This document shows, piece after piece, positions 36,595-49,171 of a DNA stretch of 64,000 nt (its first letter is position 1; each line of letters begins with the position of its first letter). Below the pieces are notes generated by a model, which worked only from the letters and a program-made list of their open reading frames with translations, searched no databases and was not told the DNA's origin. A program made the translations under genes and the position numbers. The DNA comes from Corticium candelabrum (Eukaryota; Porifera; Homoscleromorpha; Homosclerophorida; Plakinidae): positions 7,095,312-7,159,311 of the forward strand of contig NC_085095.1 of assembly GCF_963422355.1 (NCBI RefSeq). Reading direction: 5' to 3'.

Positions 36595-36610
36595 TGACGT
36601 CATGACGTCA
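36595..36610. promoter_or_regulatory. Tandem CRE (CREB/ATF) sites upstream of the LRR-ROCO gene
   Basis: Two abutting perfect TGACGTCA palindromes, 69 bp from the start codon. A CACGTG E-box follows at 36579-36584. Binding by CREB/ATF factors is known for this motif; its use here is inference. Confidence 0.6.
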
Positions 36611-36895
36611 TCAGTACTAAATGATATCTCCTTTGGAGTGTACAATACTGCGCTGCAGATATGCTATATGTATCTGTTTGTTCCGTACATGTCCGTTTAT
36701 TTGTGTGTTTATTTGTCTGTTTATCCGCTTGTTTGTTTGTCTGTTTTTCTATCTATTCATTTTTGTTTTTTCCTAGGCTTGATTGATTGATATAATCAAC
36801 TTTGACGTTGCAATTTTAGACTTGTGATACAAATAGAATCCGTCTGCCTCTCTCAAACTTGAAATTACTTAAACCACCTACAGATTAGACATTGC
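36611..36895. other. Spacer with T/G-rich simple sequence
   Basis: Degenerate TTTGTCTGTT-type simple repeat at 36675-36770. No gene seen. Probably the upstream flank of the LRR-ROCO promoter. Confidence 0.35.
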
Positions 36896-37320
36896 ATGGC
36901 CATGAATGTAACGACTTCAGGTTCACACTACATTGTACATCCAGTCTTTACCCATGACCCCATTCTCGAGCTCGATTTTCTGTTATATTCTAAAATTTCC
37001 AAGTATTACTGGGAGTCTCCGGCACTAGCTAAGGCATTAGCTTTCTGCACGACTAGACATGCAGACATTCGATCGTTTCCTCCAGTAACAGACGAACTCA
37101 GAGTAGTTGTTTTCCCTTCGCTGTTCACAGTTCCTTGCTATGGACACAACAGTATTGGGGTATCTTTCTGCTTTCTGTCCCATCTCCAAAATGTTCAAAG
37201 ACGGGATGAACTCGAGTGTTGGGCTAGTGGTATACCTTCACTGGACAGGGCTGGCTTAGCATCCTCCTTCGCTCCTTCCTTATTGAACCTGCAAATCCAT
37301 CGATATCTTATTCTGCAGAT
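36896..37320 (-). pseudogene. LINE C-terminal fragment (family A-like)
   Basis: On the minus strand, in pieces, it reads VFEHFGDG followed by a YWRKRSN segment. These motifs recur in the LINE fragments at 50.6, 51.9, 53.5 and 55.6 kb. No intact frame. Strongly diverged. Confidence 0.45.
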
Positions 37321-37428
37321 TTTGATAAGGCTCCAGCACTCGACAGATGAGTGAAGGCTACATCTAAATCAACGTTCGATCCCTCTGACATCAGTGTGCA
37401 TCTGTCTCTTGGTTTTTCTGTGATGAGT

Positions 37429-37452
37429 CTGTCTGTCTGTCTGTCTGTCTGT
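37429..37452. repeat. (TCTG)n microsatellite, short
   Basis: About six TCTG units followed by a CAATCACATATAT tail similar to the tail that follows other arrays in the window. Confidence 0.8.
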
Positions 37453-37634
37453 CAATCACATATATTAGATCTTTTATCTATGATACATTTTGCAATGCAG
37501 GGTACTACGTACTGTCTAGCTACTAGTAGTGTTCATCAACTAAACTAAGCTAAAATTGAGACTCGTGTAAAACAAAATGAGGACTACACTTAAAAACTAC
37601 AGTGTACAAGCAAAGCCTCCAGTACCAGCTAGTG

Positions 37635-37952
37635 GCTAGAGTACTGGGTGGCAAAGTAGCCTCGGCCTCCCAGACCCGTGTAGCGCCGATTCAAAATCAG
37701 GTCTGGGATGGCACGTCTCTTCTCAATATATTACGGTTGGTCCTAGGACCAGCATTAGTGTTCAGTTTCATAATGCATACCTTCCCAATTACAGCTGAAG
37801 ACATCTCATGCATATCTGCTGTCTACCAAAGACTACACTGTACACAAACGACGACTTGTAGTGCGCTCGTCACGCAAACTCACATCCCTACACGTCGTGG
37901 TTTGTGTTCTGCGCCTGTCAACGGCAATAATGACACCTAGTAAAGCCGTTTG
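37635..37952 (+). repeat. tRNA-derived SINE, copy 2
   Basis: 318 bp partner of 277-594. A better preserved A box (TAGTGGCTAGAGTACTGGG region starting about 37628) and the B box at 37687-37698 are spaced as in a tRNA. It is inserted next to a LINE 3' fragment that starts at about 37966. Confidence 0.7.
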
Positions 37953-37965
37953 TTCGAACCGATGC

Positions 37966-38050
37966 TTAGTGCAAATTGCTCTGGCAGTCTTTATTGTAAA
38001 TGTTCATTTACTTTTCCAGCTCCAACTCGAGTTAGCTCAAGAAGAATGAC
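37966..38050 (-). pseudogene. LINE 3' end fragment
   Basis: About 50 bases match the 3' end of the LINE fragment at 53350 (TTAGTGCAAATT.CTCTG.. on the plus strand). Confidence 0.5.
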
Positions 38051-38351
38051 TTTAAGTTATTTAGCATTGCAGCATTGTAATTGGCGATTGAAGTGAGCCT
38101 TTCTCTTGTCATGTCAATTGAAGTCGCAATATATTGTATTTATTCCAAGGCGTGCATACAGGCCAAAAAGACCACGTAACGAGTTTGTGACGTCATTGTC
38201 CGTTTGGTGTATTATGTACTCCCACTTCTGCAGCCAAACTACGACCATGAAACAAGACATATAGATATATCCTACATCTATCTGTACATTCATTCTGTAT
38301 GGTCTTATCTACTCTACACTATACATCTCACTTCATTCGCAAGACCAATGA

Positions 38352-39614
38352 CTACCACATCATTGCTGCCTGTACTTTCTGAGTCGATCGCTCTACAGCC
38401 TGTACACCCTTTGTAGCCGTATTCCTCGTTTGCTTTATTTCATCCACGTTTGCTTTTATTACAAAAACAGCTTCCCTCGTTGCCTTCTTTGTAAGTCCAG
38501 CAGCCGTGCATAGATCCCAGCTTTGATCCTGTAGCTTCACAAGCTCCTCATATAGTCCACATAAAAGGCTTTCAGCTATGGGACATACACTGAGAACACG
38601 TTCAGCTGTGCTTACAACCTGGAAAACAAACAGTCAAATATGCTCGATGTGAGCTCCTGTGGTTTAGGTGTTTACTTCATTTTGATATATTTCAATAGCT
38701 GTCCACACTTGTAGTACAACTTCTTTTTCGATTTGACTGGAAACGATGAGTTGGGGAAACAATACCTCTTGATCCAACTGAAACACAAAATTATGATTAT
38801 CGTTAGAGTCTGGTGGCTACTTGTCTGGCTTGGATTTTTGTTGATCTGTTTGTCAATGCATGTGTTGATGCATTTAGTTACATGATTGTTCACGTGTCCG
38901 TCCATGTTTATGTCATACAATGTACGTCCACAAGTGTAACCAAAGTCAAATACCGCAGTGTTTCTCTTGGTGTCTGCCTGTCTGTCTATTATTTGTCTGT
39001 CCATCTACCATTCTGTCCATTCATCTGTCTGTCTGTCTGTCTGGCCATCTACCATTCTGTCCATTCGTTGGTCTGTCTGTCTGTCAGTACATTTTGATAT
39101 AAAGTCCAATTTCATGTAGCTGACTAATACATAACCTTCATATGCTGATCACCAATTGCTTTCTTCAAGGCAGTAATACAATCTTCCAAAGTAGGTTGAC
39201 CTCCTAGTCCAATGTCAGCCACAGCACATTGCTTTCTGAAGCGGCTGAGAGCCGAGTTGAACTTGGACACAGCCCATTCGATGTCAGTAATTCCTTGCTC
39301 ACTTTGCTCAAACAGCTGATCAAACTAAAGCAACAAACAGCAATATTTTAGACACATAACACAAGGTAGTACTCTAAAAACAAATAACATTCAGTTAACG
39401 TATGTCACACCAACTAAGTTAGACATTGGTCTAGTTGTCGAATGTCTATAGTTGTCAACTTTCAATGAACTATATCAATCTCTCAATATTGTATTGCAGG
39501 GATGCATCTCTCAATTGTTTATATTCTAGAATTGTCAACACTACATACAAGTACACTAAATGAAAGACTCAAGAAAAGCAACACAATACAACACAACACA
39601 ACCTAAGCCACTCC

Positions 39615-39678
<64 letters not shown>

Positions 39679-40060
39679 TATCTAGACATTCAAGTAACCA
39701 AGTGATGTGCATTAATACTACTGTTTGGTTCTGGATGTTCTTTGCTTATTAATTGTTGCTGAACTTTGTTCAAGTGAATTACAAGACATCCCCTCCACTA
39801 TAGTCTGAAATCGGCTGGTGATGTTTGTAGGCATTGTTGTGATAAAATAGATGCTTTGACTATAATACACTGCTCACAGACTACTTACTATATAGTACAC
39901 TGGATTGAAGGGATGCATCTCTTAATATGTTAGACTACCATATAAGACAAAATATTGACAAAAAGATACCAATTGTATTTCTTCTGTGAACGGTTTTCCT
40001 AAGCTTCCTTCTCTATTGTCACATTCGGAATCACTCAGTGACTGTCTACTATACTCGCTG
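38352..40060 (-). CDS. 3' exons of an unrecognised helical protein
   Basis: Four minus-strand exons with good splice sites: 40060-39970, 39324-39136, 38777-38676 and 38618-38352 (stop TAG at 38352). The three internal junctions are all phase 0, with donors GTATCT, GTTATG and GTAAAC and AG acceptors. The product is about 149 residues of mostly helix-forming sequence (FDQLFEQSEQGITDIEWA; EEIQL before it; TAERVLSVCPIAESLLCGLY). I do not recognise a family. Upstream exons must exist, because the first exon here starts in phase 2. It may be the 3' part of the Rab-like gene at 43.4-45.5 kb, but exon 4 of that gene ends in phase 0, so at least one linking exon would be missing. Confidence 0.6.
38985..39090. 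repeat. Degenerate TCTG simple repeat in an intron
   Basis: Imperfect TCTG/TCCA units between two exons of the helical-protein gene, with a duplicated CTACCATTCTGTCCATTC word. Confidence 0.75.
39615..39675. repeat. (CA)n microsatellite
   Basis: About 30 CA units in intronic sequence. Confidence 0.95.
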
Positions 40061-40560
40061 CTGGATAGAATAGGTACAACAAAAAGTCTGATTTTTGTCT
40101 GGTATCGTACCTGTACGTTGCTACGATACCTGGCACATGTAGTTGATGACCTCTTGTTGTCTTAAGCAAAAAACATTGGTGAATTCTATACAGACGGCAT
40201 CTCATAACACCGCCAATTTGCCAACATAAATTCTTGCAATATTTTGTCTTATCTTCAGACCCATTTATAGAGACAAACAGAGAGCAACTAGCATGTACTA
40301 GGCCAATGCACAAACAATAATGTGGCACCAATAATAGTAAGCTAGTACAACGTGTAACACTATATGATTGTATTGGAGGAATGCATCTCACAATACATGT
40401 TTGAAATCATGTATTTGATAAATGAGGAGCAACTCACTACTATCTGACCATCGCACTTAACAAAAATGCGGCACCAAAAAAGAAATAGTCAAAGCTCTAA
40501 CAAGTAAGGTATGACTAAAATAGCTAGACTACAATAAACAGAACTAAAGATTGTTTCTGG

Positions 40561-41690
40561 CTAGCCATATTTTAAAGATTCTTCAATGGTCACTTTTATG
40601 ATGGTTGACATCAGTTGATGTTGATGACGTGGAGAAATAGAGATAACATCAAGAAAGGGAAGAAAACTCGGTGCATCAATATAGCCTCTAGATCCAATAT
40701 GAATGTTGAGTTGGTTACAGGTAAAGCCTTTTGACTGGATGGTCATGATAAAGTCCGTATACCATTCAGATTGTCTTGTTTGCGTCAAAGTTTTAAAAGA
40801 GATTGTTAGTTCTATAACATAAAATTTGAGTGTATAATTATTCCAAATCAACATGTCAGGCCTTTGTGCAGTACAAATGATGTCAGATGGAAATTTTGCT
40901 TCACGCCCTTTTAAGTCGGCAAAGATGTTGAATTGATGTGGTAGATGGTTAATAGCCGCATTATAGAGCAGACTGAGAACAGAGTCGTGACGTTGATTGT
41001 AATGATGACATTGTAAGAGGACTGGGCAATTATTGAGAACATGAAAAGGTTTGACATTGATGACATAGAGGACATTTATCACAAGAACGTTTACTCCACA
41101 GGACGAGATTAGCATTTGAAGGGAGGGTATCAGAGACAATATTTGCTCAGACATCAGATGCACAGTTTTCCAGACAGAAGATGGAGCCCTGGACATGTAG
41201 ATTTTGAGTTCTGGCAAGAAACTGTTTGATGTTCCTCCTTTATTAGTGTTTTGGTGATGTCACTCAATTTCGCAGCAGAAGCATCTGGTACCTCAGATAG
41301 TGACTTTGCTGCTTCTCTAATAGCAGAAAATCTGTTGCCATACAAATTATTATAAGCTTGTTTGGTGGCCAAAGAGCGGACGCAGTTGTCATGTGAGGAT
41401 AAGAGGCGAGCAGATTTGAAGACTGGAGGGAGATGGAGGACGTTGTCAAACGGGGTAAGCCAAGACTAGCATTTTGTGGGAGGAGGTAGAAGATGGTAGT
41501 ACAGGCTGAGCAACAAAGTTTATACCACTTCTTGAGGTAAGATGTAACAATTCGATCTAATTCAGATTACAGCCAGCTTGGTGAAAGAAGAGACAAGTAC
41601 CACGACAATCTTGGGAAGATTCCATTTTGGTATAATTTTAGTTTCCATCGGCAACTAACAGGACAATTATCCATTTTCTGCAGCAAAGTC
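40561..41690 (-). pseudogene. LINE family B, copy 1 (R2-type C-terminus)
   Basis: The minus-strand frame from 41217 to 40561 shows FHVLNNCPVLLQ, FADLKGREAKFP, AQRPDMLIWNN..VIELT and GSRGYIDAPSF. The RPD..E signature after a Cys/His stretch is that of the restriction-enzyme-like endonuclease of R2/Hero-type non-LTR retrotransposons. Upstream sequence to about 41690 continues in broken frames. Both ends abut the palindromic minisatellite unit (at about 40367-40400 and 41697). Confidence 0.65.
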
Positions 41691-41696
41691 TTTTAG

Positions 41697-41953
41697 ACTA
41701 TTGTATCGAAGGGATGCATCTCACAATACACTAGACTATTGTATTGGAAGAATGCATCTCACAATACACTACATTATTGTATTGGAGGGATGCATCTCAC
41801 AATACACTAAAAGTACTGTATTAGAGGGATGCATCTCAAACCATTGTATTGGAGGGATGCATCTTACAGTACACAAGACTACTGTATTGGAAGGATGCAT
41901 CTCACAATATACTACACTATTGTATTGGAGGGATGCATCTCACAATACACGGT
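41697..41953. repeat. Palindromic minisatellite array 1
   Basis: Seven copies of a unit of about 38 bp centred on TGTATTGGAGGGATGCATC and TCACAATACA. TGTATTG and CAATACA pair, so each unit is an imperfect hairpin. Single copies also occur near 39489, 39905 and 40370. Confidence 0.9.
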
Positions 41954-42790
41954 CAAACCCATTTATTGAAATAAATAAACAAATGGGGAGCAGCTAGCAA
42001 CCCCTGTCCAACACGGTTAACAATCCCGTGGCGACATATGGGACAGCAGCTAAGAGCTCTAGACTAGCTACAACGAAGTTGGCTAGCACAGCAAGACTAA
42101 AGTAAAAGAGAAGACTAAGTTAACCATTAATTAAACACAGTAACAAGGCTATGAACTGTTCCTCTTGATCCAGATTTTAAATGACTCTTCCATGACAGTC
42201 TTGATAATCTGAAGACACATGTTCTCCTTTGTCCTAGCTGGTATACGTAGTTCCGTGCACAAAGAATTCAAATTGGCATTATGAATAAAACCTCTCGATC
42301 CAACGAGAAGGTTAAATTGCTTTACGAGATATCTCTTTTCTGACAGAGACTGCACTAGGTCGTAATATCTTGCAGTTTTTCTTTCGTCAGCTGCATCGAA
42401 GTTGGACTCATGACAGACAGTAAGTTCTACTAGGTAAATTCTCTGTACCACGTCGTTCCATAGAATGACGTCAGGTCTTTTGGCGGTCACAACGATGTCT
42501 GTTGGAAATGGAACAGTGCTGCAGGCAAGATCAGCGAAAACGTTGTAATTACTGGTGGACGTATTCTGAGAGATGGTGTCGTAGATTATCTTGAGAACAG
42601 CGTCGTGCCGGGTATTATAACAGCCTCTCTTAAGGAGAACAGAACAATTATTTAGAACGTGTAGAAGAGTCTGTCGTTTATGGCAGAGTGGACATCCATC
42701 ATTTGTTCTCTTCTTCCACAGCAGAAGATTGGCATTCGTTGGTAATGACTCCGAGACAGCATTTAGAATGAAAGAGAAATGTTCTGATTA
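41954..42790 (-). pseudogene. LINE family B, copy 2 (R2-type C-terminus)
   Basis: The minus strand carries a zinc motif CPLCHKRQTLLHVLNNC (C-x2-C-x7-H-x4-C) at about 42700-42650, then FADL, then the frame 42490-42149 with AKRPDVILWND, VELTVCHESNFDAAD and VGSRGFIHNA. This is the CCHC plus PD-(D/E)XK endonuclease of R2-like LINEs. The 3' UTR runs to about 41954 (AATAAATGGGTTTGACC on the minus strand) and ends exactly at minisatellite array 1. Confidence 0.7.
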
Positions 42791-42792
42791 AA

Positions 42793-42920
42793 TTGTGGTC
42801 TCTCATGGAAGATGCTAGAAGGAATCGTCGCTGTCTGTCTGTTTGCTGGTTGGACTTTGCAAATGCGTACGGATCCGTGCCTCACTGGTTGGTTCGAGAA
42901 AGCTTTGTTCTTCATCATGC
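42793..42920 (+). pseudogene. Inverted LINE RT fragment
   Basis: The plus-strand frame contains SLMEDARRNRRCLSVCWLDF and ANAYGSVPHWL, a reverse-transcriptase palm segment (LDFxNAYGSVPH) of LINE type. It lies head to head with copy 2 of family B, as expected if one insertion had been inverted at its 5' end. Confidence 0.55.
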
Positions 42921-42921
42921 T

Positions 42922-43345
42922 ATTGTATTGGAAGAATGCATCTCACAATACACTACACTATTGTATTGGAAGGATGCATCTCACAATACACTGCACTATT
43001 GTATCGAAGGGATGCATCTCATAATACACTAGACTATTGTATTGGAAGAATGCATCTCACAATACACTACACTATTGTATTGGAGAGATGCATCTCATAA
43101 TACACTAAAAGTACTGTATTAGAGGGATGCATCTCAAACTATTGTATTGGAGGGATGCATCTTACAGTACACGAGACTATTGTATTGGAAGGATGCATCT
43201 CACAATAGTAGTAGTTAAATACTGACTATTGTATAATTTGGAGGGATGCATCTCTCAATACAGTTAGACTATTGTATTGCAAGAATGGATATCTCAATAC
43301 ATTTACATTACTATATTGAAAAGATGTATCTTTCAATATCTTAAA
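42922..43345. repeat. Palindromic minisatellite array 2
   Basis: Eleven copies of the same unit as array 1. It shares with array 1 a run of four units in the same order, including a shortened member CTGTATTAGAGGGATGCATC. Confidence 0.9.
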
Positions 43346-43403
43346 TCTTTGTTGTTTTACCAACTAAAAATTGATGTACAAAAAAGCTAAAGCAACATCT
43401 CAC

Positions 43404-45525
43404 CTGTGGAACATGACTGACTGGAAGTCGTTTCTTGCGTTTATACAACTCACTTCGAAACACAACTCTGTTCATGCTCACTCTTTTCTCTATTTGCATA
43501 TTCATTCCTTGTCTAGACTTTCTCATCTCCAGTAAATGTCTGATTAACGTTTGTACTGCATCATGAACACTGCCATCTCCATCCCTTGCAGACACGACCG
43601 CTCCCCCTGCAAACCCTTGCTCATCCACAAGTTTCTCCAACAACAAGACTTCCTTCGGGATTTCTTCCGACTCCACGTTGTAGTTTAATTGATCTAGTTT
43701 ATTGCCTAGCAACAGAATTGGAATGCTAAATGAGTGAGTATGAGTGCTTGTAAGATTGGACTCAAAAAGTCTGGTGTCACAGTTGCTGAGAATGTCTTGT
43801 TTCCACATTGAAGCTGAGTTAATGCTATCAGTGTCACTAACGTCAACAACCACTAGGAACAAAGACATTGGTGTTGGACATAGTACAAGAAGCAGTTTGT
43901 CTCTGTCTGTTTGCCATCTGCTTCTGTTTGTCTGTCATCTGTCTGTCTGTCTGTCTGTTTGTCTGTCAATACATATATTTCAAACATCAAACTATAATAC
44001 ATATCAGCAAAAGGCAAAAAAGTAAAGTTCGCAAGCTACATGAACATACATGTGTACACATAGCAGCTAAAATTTATGCTACTACCCAGCTTTCAGTCAA
44101 CTGTCTGTCTGTCTGTCTGTCTGTTTGTCCATCGGTTTCTGTCTGTCTATCTGTCTGTTTATCCATCTGTTTCTGTCTGTCTGTCTGTCTGTCCATCTGT
44201 TTCTGTCTGTCTGTCTGTCCATTTGTATGTCTGTCTGTTTGTCCATCTGTCTGTTTGTCTGTCTATCAAATACATATATTTTTCAAATCCAAAGAAATTT
44301 CCATCAAGAGCTTAAAAACTAGTCTTTAAGTAAAGTTCCTCTAAATCAACAACAAACACTTAAGGCTACAACAGATGACCCCACAGGGGTCAGACTACAT
44401 TTAACCACTTAGTCTAAAACAAATTGATATTCGTCAAAAACACTGCAAGATTTTTGTCCAGCCGAAATTACTGCCATCTTCCTAGAGATCACACTTGAAT
44501 TGCATTGCTGCAGCTTGATCAAAAATCGTCGCCTCCAGTGTGTTTTGAACTCAGTAATGTTAGATCGTCCATTGTCATCCCTCCACAAAGCAGAGAGGAC
44601 CCTCAAGTACTCAGATACTTTCTCCCTCAATGGCCGAAATGTTCAAATACAAGAGGCACGACTGTTGGAGAATATCCACCGGGTAGTCGTTCCTGGGCGT
44701 ACTTGTTTTCCTTGATTTACTCCCTTCTCATTGCCGCGCTTCCCCCAGTTGTAGCTGCACGAGGTAAGATGTCTAATGCCCATGGGTGAGTTAGTGTCAC
44801 GTCTAACTCAACGTTAGATCCTGTCTTCAAGTCATAAACTAGAATGTTAGGCCAATTGTTCGAATGTGTGTAGCGGTTCCTAAGCTCACACTTGTGGGGC
44901 AGATGAACTGACTGTCTGTTTGTCCATCTGTTTCTGTCTGTCTGTCTTTCTGTCTGTCTTTCTGTCTGTCCGTCTGTCTATCTGCTTTTCTGCCTGTTTG
45001 TCTGCACTCATGACTGCACTTACGATAATGAATACAAACATACTAATTAATTATCGATTATCAGTTTGTCTTGTCTCTATGTCTGCATAGACAAACATCT
45101 CTGATTACCAATGGCTGCATCAATATCCTTATAATATGATCTCCTCAGATCGACCTCTTCCCTCCCCGGCAGATCCCACACAGCGACAGACACAATACCA
45201 TCATCCGGGACATTAACTTTCTTGACCACATTCCCAATACAAACAGAAACCGTCGGCTGGTAACTGTAATCAAACTGGTTCTTCGTGTATCTCATAAAGA
45301 CGGCCGTCTTGCCAACTTCGGCGTCTCCTAAAAAACGAATCGCGTCGAGATAAGCGAGAATTCGCTAAAATTGAGAAAACGACGACTTGCTGACCGACGA
45401 GGACCATCTTGAACGACGTGGAATCGCCTTGCAATACGTTGGCTAAAATAGCAGTGTTAGAATATTGATTTTGCGTGCTTTTCTCTCGTCTTACCCGAAC
45501 TCTGCGAAGTGCATGCTGATCCCAT
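43404..45525 (-). CDS. Rab32/38-like small GTPase, exons 1-4
   Basis: Minus-strand exons 45525-45495 (start ATG, MGSACTSQSS), 45442-45395, 45327-45109 and 43852-43404 join with consistent phases (1, 1, 1, then phase 0 out), giving 249 codons. Motifs: P-loop GDAEVGKT, effector threonine in YQPTVSV, switch II WDLPGREE, GNKLD for guanine, and SARD. The QGFAGGAVVSARD stretch resembles the HGFAGWFETSAK region of Rab32/38, which direct trafficking to lysosome-related organelles. Unusual: the WDxAGQE motif has Pro for Ala and Arg for the catalytic Gln, so GTP hydrolysis is probably altered. The C-terminal exon with prenylated cysteines was not located. Confidence 0.75.
43905..44270. repeat. TCTG arrays flanking a 3'-UTR-only LINE insertion
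   Basis: TCTG tracts at 43905-43967 and 44101-44267 surround about 130 bp that start CAATACATATATTTCAAA. The same tail follows the second array (CAAATACATATATTTTTCAAA) and the array ending at 53038. Read on the minus strand, each is a LINE 3' end ending in CAGA repeats. Confidence 0.75.
44280..44911 (-). pseudogene. LINE family A, 3' fragment
   Basis: Minus strand: LPHKCELRNRYTHSNNWPNI, ELDVTLTHPWALDIL (the degenerate RPD..D endonuclease region), then a stop, then the frame 44630-44409 with EFKTHWRRRFLIKLQQCNSS. The last part aligns with 55.6 kb (FKTHWRRRL..QLQCCNAS). TCTG arrays lie on both sides (44101-44267 and 44912-45000). Confidence 0.6.
44912..45000. repeat. TCTG microsatellite, imperfect
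   Basis: TCTG/TTTC units in the intron between exons 3 and 4 of the Rab-like gene. Confidence 0.85.
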
Positions 45526-46330
45526 GGTTTCTACAGCAACAGATATCAGTGGTCTGGGATAGCAAGGCTAAAATTGGAGTGCACGTGACTGCAGATAATA
45601 CGATTAACTAAATTTTAATTAATTAATTAAATATTAAAGTGGCATTTTAGAGTAATTAAAATGCATACACATGCACATGGATAATATAAAGTAATTTATA
45701 TTTAAAATTTGATTAATATGAAATTTAATTAATTAATTTTAATTATTTTAATGTTAAAAGCTAAAAATAATTTTTTATTATAAAACTACGCTCGGCAATA
45801 AAATACTTTAGTCCGGTGTGACTAATACAATAAGAATACTTTTTATTAACTAGTTAAATATTTTGACCAATTTTGACTACTTGACACTAATATTAAAATT
45901 TTAGTTTTGTAACTTATAGTTGTTCGTCTGTTTATTGTTAATATGTTGTTATTATTAGTTTGCAGCAAATTTTGAGTGCGTAAAAATATAAAGATTAACT
46001 CTAATAAATAAAATAAATAAATAAGTTAGCAATAATATATTTTGTTTGTCTGTTTGCATGCATTTTTGAGTGTGGCTCTGTTAGGGTTAGGATTATATAT
46101 TATTAATTAATAATATAAAAAGATAGACAGACAAACAAGCAAATAAACAACTTGACAGCAAAAAAATAAACAAACAAACAAACAGTCGTCTTTTGTTGTG
46201 CACAAGCTTTACAAACACGTCCGGAAATTAATTAATTAATCGGAGCTAAGTGACTAATTGATATCAAACATTTGCGGCTTCATTGCACGACGCTGTCTAC
46301 TCGTGTCGTTCTGGCGTCGGTTAATTCCAG
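45526..46330. other. AT-rich divergent intergenic region
   Basis: It separates the start of the minus-strand Rab-like gene from the first recognised UPRT exon on the plus strand, so it probably holds both promoters and the missing first UPRT exon. No ATG-bearing exon could be assigned with confidence. CTGTTTG/AAACA words are frequent. Confidence 0.4.
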
Positions 46331-48479
<2,149 letters not shown>

Positions 48480-48775
48480 CGAACAAAAACAATAGCAATT
48501 TAAATATATCAGCATACAGCATACATGCTCACTGCCAACACAGTCAGCAGCGACAACAGCACTGGCATATAAACACTTATTTGCTATATGTACTGTATGA
48601 AAATTCACAGAGCTATGTCACTATTGCAACGATTCTTCAACAGGAAATACACCAAAATGCAATGAGAAACAGTTGCCAATGTGTCACGGTTAGGCATGAC
48701 CACATGCAAAACGTTATAAGTAAAAAGGCAAAACTACAGTAATTGAATACAACCCACGTAGCATGGTTTTCAGAG
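48480..48775. other. 3' flank of UPRT
   Basis: No exon recognised. It holds the 3' UTR of UPRT and ends at the next TCTG array. Confidence 0.4.
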
Positions 48776-49171
48776 ATGTCTGTCTGTTTGTCTGTCTGTC
48801 TGTACATGTGTCTGTCTGTCTGTACATGTGTCTGTCTGTCTGTACATGTGTCTGTCTGTCTGTACATGTGTCTGCCTGTCTGTCCTTCTGTCTGTCTGTG
48901 TGTCTGTCTGTCTATGTGTCTGTCTGTTTATGTGTCTGTCTGTCTGTGTCTGTCTCTCTATCTATGTGTCTGTCTGTCTGTACATGTGTCTGTCTGTCTG
49001 TCCTTCTGTCTGTCTGTCTGTCTATCCGTCCGTCTGTCTGTGTGTCTGTCTGTGTATGTGTGTCTGTTTATGTGTCTGTCTGTCTGTCTGTCTGTCTGTT
49101 AATGTGTCTGTCTGTCTGTCTGTCTATGTGTCTGTCTCTCTATCTATGTGTCTGTCTGTCTATCCGTCCAT
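48776..49171. repeat. TCTG microsatellite, 0.4 kb
   Basis: TCTG units with TGTACATG and TATGTG variants, some in a higher-order pattern (CTGTCTGTACATGTGT repeated at least five times). It ends at the 5' side of a LINE fragment. Confidence 0.95.

Noticed and set aside
37622-37705. A functional tRNA gene
   Set aside because: A and B boxes are recognisable, but the arms do not pair well and the block is part of a 318 bp repeated unit, so it is a SINE head.
39722-39825. Extra exon of the helical-protein gene (splice-like borders on the minus strand)
   Set aside because: No frame links it to both neighbours, while skipping it gives phase 0 joins.
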